Positions 10,978 through 19,968 of a DNA stretch of 64,000 nucleotides are shown here, piece after piece. The stretch is from Marinobacter psychrophilus. Its GTDB lineage: Bacteria; Pseudomonadota; Gammaproteobacteria; Pseudomonadales; Oleiphilaceae. The stretch's first letter is position 1. The number at the start of each line of letters is the position of its first letter. The position numbers and the translations under genes were made by a program. The notes under the pieces are model-generated. The model ran no database searches, had not been told where the DNA came from, and saw only the letters and a program-made list of their open reading frames with translations. The DNA lies in the NCBI RefSeq assembly GCF_001043175.1, contig NZ_CP011494.1, positions 1,612,001 to 1,676,000 on the forward strand. The letters are read 5' to 3'.

Positions 10978-11688
10978 GTGCAAGGCTCCCAAGCATCCCC
11001 CATCATCGTTGCCCTCGATTTCCCCTCTGATCAACCGGCACTAGCTTTGGCCGGTCAGCTGAATCCAGAAAAATGTCGCCTGAAAGTGGGTAAAGAGTTG
11101 TTCACCAGCAGCGGCCCAGCTTTAGTTCGCAAGCTTCAGCAGCGTGGCTTCGAGGTGTTTCTGGATTTGAAATTTCATGACATTCCCAACACTGCCGCGG
11201 GTGCGGTTGCCGCTGCGGCGGACTTGGGTGTGTGGATGGTGAACGTGCACGCCTCCGGTGGCGAAAAAATGATGACCGCCTGCCGCGAACGCCTGGAACG
11301 CTTTGGCACCGACAAGCCGCTGCTGATTGCAGTCACCGTACTGACCAGCATGACGGAACACGACCTCAGCGGCATTGGCATCAGTGTTTCTGCCGAAGAG
11401 CATGTGTCGCGCCTGGCCACTCTGACCAAAAACTGCGGCCTGGACGGCGTAGTCTGCTCAGCGCAAGAAGCCCCCAAGCTAAAAGTAGAGCAGGGTACAG
11501 CCTTTCAGTTAATTACCCCTGGTATCCGCCCGGCCAGCGCCGACAAAGGCGACCAGCAACGCATCATGACCCCCGCGGCGGCCTTAAAAGCTGGCTCCGA
11601 CTATTTGGTAATCGGCCGCCCCATCACCCAGGCTGCTGATCCTCTGGCTGCTTTGGAAGCGATCTATGCTGAGGTGGTGGGCTTGTAG
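10978..11688 (+). CDS. pyrF: Orotidine 5'-phosphate decarboxylase
   Basis: PyrF makes UMP from OMP, the last step of de novo pyrimidine synthesis. The sequence has the TIM-barrel motifs IIVALDFPS, the catalytic [10 protein letters not shown], and the phosphate-binding ITPGIRP and YLVIGRPIT. The chosen start is GTG at 10978, giving 236 residues, with AGGAA about 8 bases upstream. An upstream in-frame ATG at 10864 lies inside lapB and would add 38 residues unlike the family. A bidirectional terminator follows. Confidence 0.95.
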   Translation: MQGSQASPIIVALDFPSDQPALALAGQLNPEKCRLKVGKELFTSSGPALVRKLQQRGFEVFLDLKFHDIPNTAAGAVAAAADLGVWMVNVHASGGEKMMTACRERLERFGTDKPLLIAVTVLTSMTEHDLSGIGISVSAEEHVSRLATLTKNCGLDGVVCSAQEAPKLKVEQGTAFQLITPGIRPASADKGDQQRIMTPAAALKAGSDYLVIGRPITQAADPLAALEAIYAEVVGL

Positions 11689-11737
11689 TTCGCGGTTTTT
11701 TCTGGCGCTACCACGGCAAACACCAGAACAAAAAAAA

Positions 11738-11762
11738 CCCGCTAATCCAAAGAATTAGCGGG
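11738..11762. terminator. Bidirectional terminator between pyrF and tRNA-Asn
   Basis: A 9-bp stem CCCGCTAAT/ATTAGCGGG is flanked by A-runs on the left and T-runs on the right. It can end pyrF (plus) and the tRNA transcript (minus). Confidence 0.92.
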
Positions 11763-11773
11763 TTTTTAAATAG

Positions 11774-11849
11774 TGGCTCCCCGAGCTGGGCTCGAACCAG
11801 CGACAAACGGATTAACAGTCCGTTGCTCTACCAACTGAGCTATCAGGGA
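11774..11849 (-). tRNA. tRNA-Asn (anticodon GTT)
   Basis: The reverse strand folds as a 76-base cloverleaf starting TCCCTGATAGCTCAG and ending GCTCGGGGAGCCA. CCA is therefore encoded. The anticodon loop CTGTTAA gives GTT, and the T-arm has GGTTCGAGCC. It is identical, base for base, to the copy at 25995-26070. Confidence 0.97.
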
Positions 11850-11917
11850 ACATCGTCGTAAGACGAAGCGCGTATACTAGTCATGCCGCCTCGCCTCGTC
11901 AACCCCCTCTGGGGAAA

Positions 11918-13102
11918 TTATCCCAGAGCTTTCTTCAGCCGTTCAATCGCGTTCGTCAGAATTTCCTGACTGGTGGCAAAACTCAATCGCATGTGCCCTG
12001 GCATTCCAAATGCTGAGCCAGGAACAAGCGCTACGCCTGCTTCTTTTAAAAGCTTTTCCGCGAACTCCACATCATTGCTTACGCTGCTATCGGCATCAAT
12101 CGCGCCCTGAAAGCTCGGGAATGCGTAAAAAGTACCGTCGCCCCTCAGGCACTCAACGCCGGGCAAGGTGTTCAGGGCTTCCACCAGGTAATCGTGACGC
12201 TTATGGAATGCCGTCACCATGGTCTGCACGCAGTCCTGACTACCATCGAGTGCCGCTTGCGCAGCTGCCTGTGAGATAGACGCCGGGTTAGACGTGCTTT
12301 GCGACTGAATCTTCTTCATCGCGCCAATAACTTTGGCCGGGCCTGCGGCATAACCGATGCGCCAGCCGGTCATGGCATACGCTTTAGACACGCCGTTCAA
12401 GACAAAGGTACGGTCGTACAATTCCGGGGTGGCGTTTAGAATGTTACAAAAAGGCTTACCCGTCCAAATAATTGGCTCGTACATATCGTCGGTGGCAATC
12501 ATTACGTGCGGGTACTTTTTCAGTACATCGCCCAACGCTTGCAATTCCTCGAGGGTGTACGCCATGCCGCTGGGATTAGACGGGCTATTGATGACGAAAA
12601 GTCGGGTGCGATCAGTGATCGCGCCTTCCAGTTGCTGTGGGGTGATCTTGAAGCGGGTTTCCGCGGTGCTTTTCAAAATGACCGGCTTGCCTTCGGCTAC
12701 CAGCACCATGTCCGGGTAAGATACCCAGTAAGGCGCAGGAATAATGGCTTCGTCGCCGGCGTTCAGAACGGCCAGGGCAAGGTTGAAAAAGCTTTGTTTG
12801 CCACCACTTGATACCAGTATCTGGTTCGCTTCGTAATTTAGACCGTTGTCGCGTTTGAATTTGGCAATAATTGCCTTTTTCAACGCTGGAGTACCGTCGA
12901 CCGCGGTGTATTTTGTCTGGCCGTTATGAATAGCCTCAATTGCAGCCGCCTTGATGTGATCTGGCGTATCGAAGTCTGGCTCACCAGCGCCAAGGCCAAT
13001 AATGTCTTGGCCTGCAGCACGAAGTTCTGCTGCTATGTTAGTGACTGCTAGAGTGGGTGAGGGCTTGATTGACTGCACACGGCTAGAAAGTTGAAGGTCC
13101 AA
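11918..13102 (-). CDS. Aspartate-type PLP aminotransferase (class I, subgroup Ib-like)
   Basis: This fold-type I aminotransferase has 394 residues and probably acts on aspartate or aromatic amino acids. Motifs: the start MDLQLSSRVQSIKPSPTLAV, GAGEPDFDTPDHIK for substrate binding, NSPSNPSG and ATDDMYEPI for the cofactor, and the PLP-lysine motif NGVSKAYAMTGWRIGYAAG. The family in marine gammaproteobacteria is annotated as AspC-like. Exact substrate cannot be fixed from sequence. It is divergent from uvrB, with about 200 bases of shared promoter region. Confidence 0.9.
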   Translation of the reverse strand: MDLQLSSRVQSIKPSPTLAVTNIAAELRAAGQDIIGLGAGEPDFDTPDHIKAAAIEAIHNGQTKYTAVDGTPALKKAIIAKFKRDNGLNYEANQILVSSGGKQSFFNLALAVLNAGDEAIIPAPYWVSYPDMVLVAEGKPVILKSTAETRFKITPQQLEGAITDRTRLFVINSPSNPSGMAYTLEELQALGDVLKKYPHVMIATDDMYEPIIWTGKPFCNILNATPELYDRTFVLNGVSKAYAMTGWRIGYAAGPAKVIGAMKKIQSQSTSNPASISQAAAQAALDGSQDCVQTMVTAFHKRHDYLVEALNTLPGVECLRGDGTFYAFPSFQGAIDADSSVSNDVEFAEKLLKEAGVALVPGSAFGMPGHMRLSFATSQEILTNAIERLKKALG

Positions 13103-13310
13103 ACTTGCGCTCCTTAAAGCTGCATCTGAAAAGGGCTGTGATCGGCCGGAGTCAGCTGCGCTGGCTGAACCTCCTCCAGCCGTCGATCAGGGAGATATTA
13201 GCACGAAGCCGGCGTAACACTAAATTTCTATGTACTATCTACGCACTATATTTCGGTAAGATAGTTCCAATTTCCACGGCTTACAGAGCCATCGAGGATT
13301 TTCTCAGGTT

Positions 13311-15380
13311 ATGGTCAACAGCTTTGAAAACGTTGAACAACCCAATGTGGGTGAGGGCGCTTTTCAGGTGCACTCACCCTACCTTCCGGCCGGTGATCAG
13401 CCTAAAGCCATAGCCGCCTTGGTAGATGGTATCGAATCCGGGCTGGCCCACCAGACCCTGCTGGGGGTGACCGGTTCCGGTAAAACCTTCACCATTGCCA
13501 ATGTCATCCAGCAGATTCAGCGGCCCACCATCGTGATGGCCCACAACAAGACTCTGGCAGCCCAGCTGTATGGCGAATTCCGCGAATTTTTCCCGAATAA
13601 CGCGGTCGAGTATTTCGTGTCTTATTACGATTATTACCAGCCAGAGGCTTACGTGCCGTCATCCGACACGTTTATTGAAAAAGACGCCTCCATCAACGAA
13701 CACATCGAGCAGATGCGGCTGTCGGCGACAAAAGCTCTGCTAGAGCGCCCGGATGCAATCATTGTGGCGACAGTATCGGCCATTTACGGTCTGGGCGATC
13801 CGCAGTCGTACAAAAAGATGATGTTGCATCTGGATCGCGGTGATCAGATGGATCAACGCCTTATTTTGAAACGTTTGGCTGAATTGCAGTACACCCGTAA
13901 CGATATCGAATTCCATCGGGCGAATTACCGTGTGCGCGGCGATGTGATCGACGTGTTTCCGGCAGAATCGGAAAAAGAAGCCATCCGCATCGAACTGTTT
14001 GACGACGTGGTAGAAAATTTGAGCTTTTTCGATCCGCTGACCGGCGAGATGCTACGGCGTGTGCCACGAGTGACGGTGTATCCAAAGTCGCACTATGTAA
14101 CGCCGCGACAAAACGTGTTGGACGCTATCGAGCATATTCGGGTGGAGCTAGACCAGCGTCTGACGCAGTTGCGCGACAACAATCGCTTGGTCGAAGCCCA
14201 GCGCCTGGAAGAACGCACTCGTTATGACATGGAGATGATGCAGGAACTGGGTTACTGCAACGGCATCGAAAACTACTCTCGCTATCTGTCGGGCCGGCCC
14301 CCTGGTGAGCCGCCGCCCACATTATTTGACTACCTGCCGGCGAACGCTTTACTGGTGGTGGACGAGTCCCACGCCAGTATTCCGCAGATCGGCGCCATGT
14401 ATAAAGGCGATCGCTCGCGCAAGGAAACTCTTGTGGAATACGGTTTTCGCTTGCCGTCGGCTCTGGACAACCGCCCCATGCGCTTTGAAGAGTGGGAGCG
14501 CATTGCGCCGCAGATGATTTTTGTGTCGGCTACCCCCGGTAACTACGAAGCCGAGCATCAGGGTCAAGTTGTTGAGCAAGTTGTTCGTCCGACTGGCCTG
14601 CTTGATCCAGAAATTGAAGTACGGCCAGCGTCAACACAGGTTGACGATCTGATATCACAAATTCACGCGAGGGTGGCGGTCAACGAGCGGGTGCTGGTAA
14701 CCACACTCACCAAGCGTATGTCAGAAGATCTCACCGATTTTTTGATGGAGCATGATATCCGCGTGCGCTATTTGCACTCGGATATCGACACGGTCGAGCG
14801 TGTGGAGATAATCCGTGATTTACGCCGTGGCGAATTTGATGTGCTGGTGGGCATTAACCTGCTGCGTGAAGGACTGGATATGCCGGAGGTGTCGTTGGTG
14901 ACCATTCTGGATGCAGATAAGGAAGGCTTCTTGCGTTCCGAGCGTTCGCTAATTCAGACCATTGGCCGCGCCGCTCGTAACATCAATGGCAAGGCGATTT
15001 TGTACGGCGACCGCATTACTGGCTCCATGCAACGGGCGATTGATGAAACGGCGCGCCGGCGCGCTAAACAGGCTGAGCACAACGAAATAAACGGCATTAC
15101 GCCCCAAGGCTTGACCAAAAAAATTGCCGACGTCATGGAGGGCGCCAGCAGTGGTGGCCGTGGCCGCAACAAATCGAAGCGCCCGGGTCAGCAGGCCGCA
15201 GATGAAGCCGAACATTACCGTGCTCTGGTGGGCAATAAGTCGCCGCAGGCAGTGCTCAAGGAAATGTCGCGATTGGAAGACGAAATGTACAAGGCCGCGG
15301 CCGATCTGGATTTTGAGACGGCAGCGCGATTGCGTGATGATATTTCCGAATTAAAAGAAGCGTCGCTGCGTACCGGATAA
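13311..15380 (+). CDS. uvrB: Excinuclease ABC subunit B
   Basis: UvrB is the damage-verifying helicase-like subunit of nucleotide excision repair. In the 689 residues, the Walker [11 protein letters not shown] lies near residue 50. The beta-hairpin [17 protein letters not shown] is near 105, helicase motif [10 protein letters not shown] is mid-protein, and [17 protein letters not shown] and [10 protein letters not shown] are in the second RecA domain. A C-terminal UVR motif ([20 protein letters not shown]) binds UvrC. No clear CTGT-N8-ACAG LexA site is seen upstream. Confidence 0.98.
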   Translation: MVNSFENVEQPNVGEGAFQVHSPYLPAGDQPKAIAALVDGIESGLAHQTLLGVTGSGKTFTIANVIQQIQRPTIVMAHNKTLAAQLYGEFREFFPNNAVEYFVSYYDYYQPEAYVPSSDTFIEKDASINEHIEQMRLSATKALLERPDAIIVATVSAIYGLGDPQSYKKMMLHLDRGDQMDQRLILKRLAELQYTRNDIEFHRANYRVRGDVIDVFPAESEKEAIRIELFDDVVENLSFFDPLTGEMLRRVPRVTVYPKSHYVTPRQNVLDAIEHIRVELDQRLTQLRDNNRLVEAQRLEERTRYDMEMMQELGYCNGIENYSRYLSGRPPGEPPPTLFDYLPANALLVVDESHASIPQIGAMYKGDRSRKETLVEYGFRLPSALDNRPMRFEEWERIAPQMIFVSATPGNYEAEHQGQVVEQVVRPTGLLDPEIEVRPASTQVDDLISQIHARVAVNERVLVTTLTKRMSEDLTDFLMEHDIRVRYLHSDIDTVERVEIIRDLRRGEFDVLVGINLLREGLDMPEVSLVTILDADKEGFLRSERSLIQTIGRAARNINGKAILYGDRITGSMQRAIDETARRRAKQAEHNEINGITPQGLTKKIADVMEGASSGGRGRNKSKRPGQQAADEAEHYRALVGNKSPQAVLKEMSRLEDEMYKAAADLDFETAARLRDDISELKEASLRTG

Positions 15381-15421
15381 CCGCAGCAGCAGGCGGATGT
15401 TTTCGTTAGCTGACGCTTTCG

Positions 15422-16540
15422 TTAAACAGCGCGTTTTGGCCCCACAATCACCGCGGCTTGCAACGGCTGATTGCTGCCATAACGAGAAATCTTGCTGAAC
15501 ACCCGGCGGTCGATGGGCAGGTATTGCTTGTCGGCCACGGTTTCCCCCTCATCTACATCAATCTCTGGATCGTGCAGATACACAAACTGGTCGTCCATGG
15601 CGCACACGGTTACCCAGTGAGGTACACGGCTGCGGTTTAGCTGCCAGGTGCTGATCAGAATCAGTGGAATGCGCCCGTCCAGCAGCGCTTGCTCTAGCCC
15701 CGTCAGGGTCAGCGGGTCGTGATGGAGTTCAATGCCGGTTTGGCTGAGGTCGTGCATAAAGCCTTCGTGTACCAGCTCCAGCACCCGTTTTTTATCGTCG
15801 TTACGCACCGTGTCTTTAAACAGTGCGCCTTCATTGCTGATCCATGCGCTGGCCTCAAAGCCTCTTTGCCAAGCCGCTAGTGCCAAGCCGTGGGGGCCGC
15901 AGCCGCCGTGGCCAGAGAGCATGAAAATGGTGGTGGCTTCACGCCAGATTTTGAGTTCTTCCAGGGTCGTTAGTGACTGTTGTTGGTTCAGCGCCGCCAT
16001 CGCCATAATCAACGCTGCGGGGCCACAGGTAAATTCGGTGGTTTGCGGGTAATAGGGTATCGGCGGGAATTGTGCGTGCGGCTTGTAAAACAGAATTCGG
16101 CGTTCAAAGCGGAGGGCGTTACCGTGATCTTCGTAATAATCGCGATAGCTGCCAAATTGGCGATAGCCCAAACGTTTATAAAGCGCAATGGCGCCGGGGT
16201 TGTCTTCTCTTACTTCCAGGCGCATTACAATGCGCCCCGCGTCCGCCGCCTCGGTCTCAGCCATTTGAACCAGCTTTTCACCGATACCTTTACCACGAGA
16301 TCCAGGGTTGACGGCAATGGAATAAATGCGCGCCAGACGAGTTGCCGCGCTCATCAATACCAGGCAATAACCCAACAGGGTGTCGCCGTCGCTGGCCAGT
16401 AGTAACCGGTCCCGCGGCATTTCCAGAAAACGGCGAAAGCTGCGGCGAGAAATCCGGTCTTCATTGAAACAGCGATGCTCCAAGGCAAAAAGGGCGTCAA
16501 GATCGTCACTGACGGCCTGGCGAAGCACAATTGAAGACAT
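15422..16540 (-). CDS. GNAT acetyltransferase fused to a C39-like cysteine peptidase
   Basis: Two domains are visible in 372 residues. Residues about 4-150 form a GNAT fold with the acetyl-CoA loop RGKGIG at 82-87 and the typical NPGAIALYKRLGY. Residues about 160-372 resemble papain-like C39 peptidases: Q166 and C172 in YPQTTEFTCGPAAL, H308 in VPHWVTV and D324 in LHDPE form a plausible catalytic set. No ABC or membrane region is present, so this is not a bacteriocin exporter. The gene is divergent from a RimK-like ATP-grasp ligase. This pairing is described in comparative genomics of amidoligases and suggests peptide tagging, trimming and acetylation. The substrate is unknown. Confidence 0.88.
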   Translation of the reverse strand: MSSIVLRQAVSDDLDALFALEHRCFNEDRISRRSFRRFLEMPRDRLLLASDGDTLLGYCLVLMSAATRLARIYSIAVNPGSRGKGIGEKLVQMAETEAADAGRIVMRLEVREDNPGAIALYKRLGYRQFGSYRDYYEDHGNALRFERRILFYKPHAQFPPIPYYPQTTEFTCGPAALIMAMAALNQQQSLTTLEELKIWREATTIFMLSGHGGCGPHGLALAAWQRGFEASAWISNEGALFKDTVRNDDKKRVLELVHEGFMHDLSQTGIELHHDPLTLTGLEQALLDGRIPLILISTWQLNRSRVPHWVTVCAMDDQFVYLHDPEIDVDEGETVADKQYLPIDRRVFSKISRYGSNQPLQAAVIVGPKRAV

Positions 16541-16607
16541 AAATCAGTGGCCTGAACAGACGTACACAAGGGCATGCGCATACGCTTCCCGTATTGGCGT
16601 ATTATGG

Positions 16608-16630
16608 GCTTGCGCGGCGCGGGCGCAAGC
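16608..16630. promoter_or_regulatory. GC-rich inverted repeat in the divergent promoter region
   Basis: An 8-bp perfect inverted repeat (GCTTGCGC/GCGCAAGC, 7-base loop) lies between the GNAT-C39 and RimK-like genes, without a T-run. It may be an operator or a 5' UTR hairpin. Function is not known. Confidence 0.35.
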
Positions 16631-16754
16631 ATTGTAGGTATGCGTAAAAGCACCGATCATATGATGATTGTAGCGTACTGAATTGCCGCGTATTGTTGCG
16701 AAAATTTACCGATGCCATCCGCTGGATGCCGTCTTTTAAAAGTAGCGCCTAAAT

Positions 16755-18245
16755 ATGTCTCGATTGTTGATTGTGGTAGATCGTGCCAAAGACTGGGCGC
16801 CGTATTACCCGAGTACCGACGTACTGACTTTTGATCAGTACCTGCAATTCGCTGCGCCAGCTTCGAGCCGGGTGCGAGTGATTAACCTGTGCCAGAGTGC
16901 CCGCTACCTCAGTCGTGGCTATTATTGTTCTCTGCTTGCAGAAGCCCGTGGCCACAACGTGGTGCCTTCGGTGATTACGCTGAACGACCTGAGCCGCAAA
17001 GGCCTGTTTTCGTTGCAGCTGGAACAACTGGACGCCAGCGTGATTCAATGGTTGGATGCGGCCATTGTGCCTACAGCGGAGAATTCTCATTCAGCGAAGG
17101 AAGTGCGCATACGCACGTATTTTGGCGAGTCGTCCCAGCCGGAATTAAAACCGGTCGCGCGTGCGCTGTTTGATCGCCTCCCGTGTCCGATTCTGGAAGT
17201 GGTGTTCAAGCGCCGTAAAACCTGGCAAATCGAATCCATGAAGCCGGCTGCGCCGGTAGATTTGCAGGAACAGGAGCAAGACGTGTTTGCCAGCTCGCTG
17301 GATCGTTTCAGCGGTATGGTGTGGCGCAAGCCCCGTGCCCGCCGAAACTATCGTTTTGATCTGGCCATTCTGGTGAACCCGGATGAGGAAATGCCTCCCA
17401 GTGACAAAGAAGCCCTCAAACGCTTTGAAAAAGCCGGTCGCAAGCTGGGCATTAACGTAGAGCAGATCACCCGTCGCGATTACATGCGCATCCCAGAGTA
17501 CGACGGTCTGTTTATTCGCGAAACCACCGCTATTGACCATCACACCTACCGCTTTGCCCGCAAAGCCGAAGCGGAAGGGCTGGTCGTTATTGATGATCCG
17601 GTGTCGATTCTGCGTTGCACCAATAAGGTGTATTTGGCCGACCTGTTAAAAAACAACAAAGTGCCCACGCCAAAAACTCTGATTCTGTCGAAAGATCAGA
17701 AAGACGCGGTAGAGCAGGTGATCAATGAGTTGGGCTTCCCGGTGGTCATCAAAATACCCGACGGTGCCTTTTCTCGCGGCGTTAACAAGGCCGAAGATGA
17801 GAAATCTCTGCGCGAAGGCTTGAGGGAACTGTTCAAGCAGTCGGCGCTGGTACTGGCTCAGGAATATTTTTACACAGATTACGATTGGCGCATTGGCGTA
17901 TTGGGTGGGCGTGCCATTTACGCCTGCAAATACCTGATGGTGAAGGGGCACTGGCAGATCTACCAACACACGGAATTCAGCAGCAACAGCGGCGGTTTTG
18001 AAACCATGCCCACCTACGAGGTGCCGCGTAATGTGATTCAGGCGGCGCTGAATGCAACCCGTCTGATTGGTAACGGCTTGTACGGTGTAGACATCAAGCA
18101 GTCTGGTAACCGGGTAGCGGTGATTGAGGTGAACGACAACCCCAGCATCGACGCCGGGGTGGAAGATCTGTTCCTGGGCGGTGAGCTTTACACCCTGATC
18201 ATGCAGGAATTCCTGTCGCGGATGGAAGCCAACCGCCGCCGCTAA
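16755..18245 (+). CDS. RimK-like ATP-grasp ligase with RLAN-type N-terminal domain
   Basis: This 496-residue protein has an N-terminal region of about 200 residues resembling the RimK-like ATP-grasp N-terminal (RLAN) domain. A C-terminal ATP-grasp fold spans about 285-490. Likely ATP/metal residues are K333 and D336 (VIKIPDGAFSRGVN), E369, D446 (LYGVDIK), E458 and N460 (IEVNDNPSID). ATP-grasp enzymes of this branch ligate amino acids to carboxylates. RimK itself adds glutamate to ribosomal protein S6 and is only about 300 residues long. With the divergent GNAT-C39 protein it probably forms one peptide-modification system. The acceptor is unknown. Confidence 0.9.
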   Translation: MSRLLIVVDRAKDWAPYYPSTDVLTFDQYLQFAAPASSRVRVINLCQSARYLSRGYYCSLLAEARGHNVVPSVITLNDLSRKGLFSLQLEQLDASVIQWLDAAIVPTAENSHSAKEVRIRTYFGESSQPELKPVARALFDRLPCPILEVVFKRRKTWQIESMKPAAPVDLQEQEQDVFASSLDRFSGMVWRKPRARRNYRFDLAILVNPDEEMPPSDKEALKRFEKAGRKLGINVEQITRRDYMRIPEYDGLFIRETTAIDHHTYRFARKAEAEGLVVIDDPVSILRCTNKVYLADLLKNNKVPTPKTLILSKDQKDAVEQVINELGFPVVIKIPDGAFSRGVNKAEDEKSLREGLRELFKQSALVLAQEYFYTDYDWRIGVLGGRAIYACKYLMVKGHWQIYQHTEFSSNSGGFETMPTYEVPRNVIQAALNATRLIGNGLYGVDIKQSGNRVAVIEVNDNPSIDAGVEDLFLGGELYTLIMQEFLSRMEANRRR

Positions 18246-18274
18246 GCCGTTAAAGAGCGTTTACAGGCTGCTGC

Positions 18275-19429
18275 TCAGTCGGCAGTCTGCCATACCCTCA
18301 GGCTACCAAACCAAGGGAACTCGCTTAGCTGTGTGCGTAACTCGGCGCTATCGAAATCGCCCTCGCTGCCGTCTAGAAATAGCTCCAGATGCACCTTGTT
18401 TTTTAGGTAGTGCAGGCGCATCCGATTGCCAGTAGGCGCTTCAGGCGTGATCTGGTTTATGGCCTCTTGAATGATTTTGCGAGAGGGCATCAATGCCGAC
18501 GTTGGGTGGTAGCTTTCATCGTCTTCCGCATCAATATGGAAGTTGATGTCACGAATGTTGCCCAGTTCTTTGCGCATAGCGCCTACCACGCGCATACCTA
18601 CTTGGTGCCCTTCGGACACGCTCACGTCCGGGCGTACCACTAAATGCACATCCAATAGGATATCGTCGCCCATGCGCCTGCTGCGCAGTTCGTGCACATC
18701 ACGAACGCCGTCGATATCACTGGCAATGGCAAGCAATCGCTCGGTGTCTTCAACAGAAAGGCCTGTGTCGACCAGTTCTTTCATAGAACTCCAGCCAAAG
18801 CTCCAACCCACATGGATGATAATACCTGCCACAACAACCGCTGCCAGGGTATCCAGCCACAAATAGCCCAGCATGGCGCCAATAGTAGACAGCACCACAA
18901 TACCTGATGAGAAAGCATCAGTACGGCTATGCCAGGCGTTGGCAATGATCAGATCTGAACGTATCTCCTCGCCCACCTTACGGGTGTAGCGAAAAATCCA
19001 TTCTTTGCCCACCACCGACAGCAGCGCCACAACCAGCACCGGCCAGCCAGGCGTGAAGGTTAGGTCGTCTGTGAATAGCCGTTGCACGTTTTCCCAGGCC
19101 AGGGCGGCGCCAACTGCAATTAGCAGGCTGCCCATTAACAAAGTGCCAAACGTCTCAATGCGTTGGTGGCCGTAGGGATGATCTTCATCCGGTGCCTGTC
19201 GAGATATCCGCATCACACCCAATACCATCAGGTCAGAGGCCACGTCCGTGAACGAGTGAATGCCATCCACTACCAGCGCGTGAGAATGGAACAAGGTGCC
19301 TACCACCATCTTGAACAGCCCCAAGATCGCGTCCAGCACCATGCCAATCACGGTAACCCGGCTGGCGGCTTGTTTTTCCTTGTCCAGATTGGCGTATCTG
19401 TCAGCGGGTGCCGGTGTCGTGTGTTCCAT
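18275..19429 (-). CDS. Cation diffusion facilitator family metal transporter
   Basis: This inner-membrane proton/divalent-metal antiporter has 384 residues. Six hydrophobic helices lie between about 20 and 220. Metal-site motifs are VDGIHSFTDVASD in TM2 and HSRTDAFSS in TM5. A cytosolic C-terminal domain (about 225-384) is longer than in short CDF proteins and contains the ferredoxin-like fold region ILLDVHLVVRPDVSVSEGHQ. The metal is probably zinc, iron or cobalt, and the exact ion cannot be told. It is monocistronic and convergent with the RimK-like gene (29 bases apart). Confidence 0.9.
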   Translation of the reverse strand: MEHTTPAPADRYANLDKEKQAASRVTVIGMVLDAILGLFKMVVGTLFHSHALVVDGIHSFTDVASDLMVLGVMRISRQAPDEDHPYGHQRIETFGTLLMGSLLIAVGAALAWENVQRLFTDDLTFTPGWPVLVVALLSVVGKEWIFRYTRKVGEEIRSDLIIANAWHSRTDAFSSGIVVLSTIGAMLGYLWLDTLAAVVVAGIIIHVGWSFGWSSMKELVDTGLSVEDTERLLAIASDIDGVRDVHELRSRRMGDDILLDVHLVVRPDVSVSEGHQVGMRVVGAMRKELGNIRDINFHIDAEDDESYHPTSALMPSRKIIQEAINQITPEAPTGNRMRLHYLKNKVHLELFLDGSEGDFDSAELRTQLSEFPWFGSLRVWQTAD

Positions 19430-19968
19430 AGCAAATGCTCCAGAGCGCGTTTAACAATGCAAATCAAGCCTTGTCGGTCAGCCGGAATAAACCAGCGAAG
19501 GGTAGCGAGGTCTTTCAGATGTGGGCAAAGAGTTGTCGTGTTATTACGTATATAGATCAGGAAAAGTGTTTTTTCTGCTGATTTTATGTACAAGAGTGTA
19601 AGCCGATTGACAGCCAATATGGCTTGTTATTTTAAAAACCGGTCGATTACTAAGTATATAGGTTTCTGAAAATAAAGGAAATTTTAACTGATCAAAAAGT
19701 GAGCAATTAGTAGCCGAGCACTGCTTGCAAGGCGTGGAACGCGTTAAACCGGCATTTTCAACAGAGTTATCCACAGATTCCGTGGACAAGCCTGAGTGGA
19801 GCCAACCAGACAATGAGTTACGACGAAACTCGAACCGCGCCCTAACCGCGCAGGATGCTGTGGAAAACTTCCGGTATACTCCCCACACGGATTTTAGCGT
19901 GTATCTTGGCGCGTGTGTTTGAGATTATTTTTGAGCGTATTTGTAAGGGTATCCTTGAGGGTGTTTTG
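19430..19968. other. 539-base intergenic region with AT-rich tract and DnaA-box-like sites
   Basis: No credible gene is seen. Bases 19540-19700 are AT-rich with GATC sites. Downstream lie a perfect DnaA box TTATCCACA (19767-19775), a near-inverted CGTGGACAA (19781-19789, two mismatches) and TGTGGAAAA (19859-19867, the reverse of TTTTCCACA). A -10-like TATACT is at 19875-19880, presumably for pyrD. DnaA binding could control pyrD or act as a DnaA-titrating locus (inference). Confidence 0.6.

Noticed and set aside
13103..13310. LexA box in front of uvrB
   Set aside because: No CTGT-N8-ACAG sequence was found in the region.
15422..16540. Bacteriocin-exporter peptidase (C39)
   Set aside because: The C39-like domain is fused to GNAT and lacks ABC and membrane regions; no precursor peptide with a double-glycine leader was seen.
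19767..19867. Chromosomal replication origin
   Set aside because: Only three DnaA-like boxes, and dnaA, dnaN, recF, rpmH and gidA are absent from the area.
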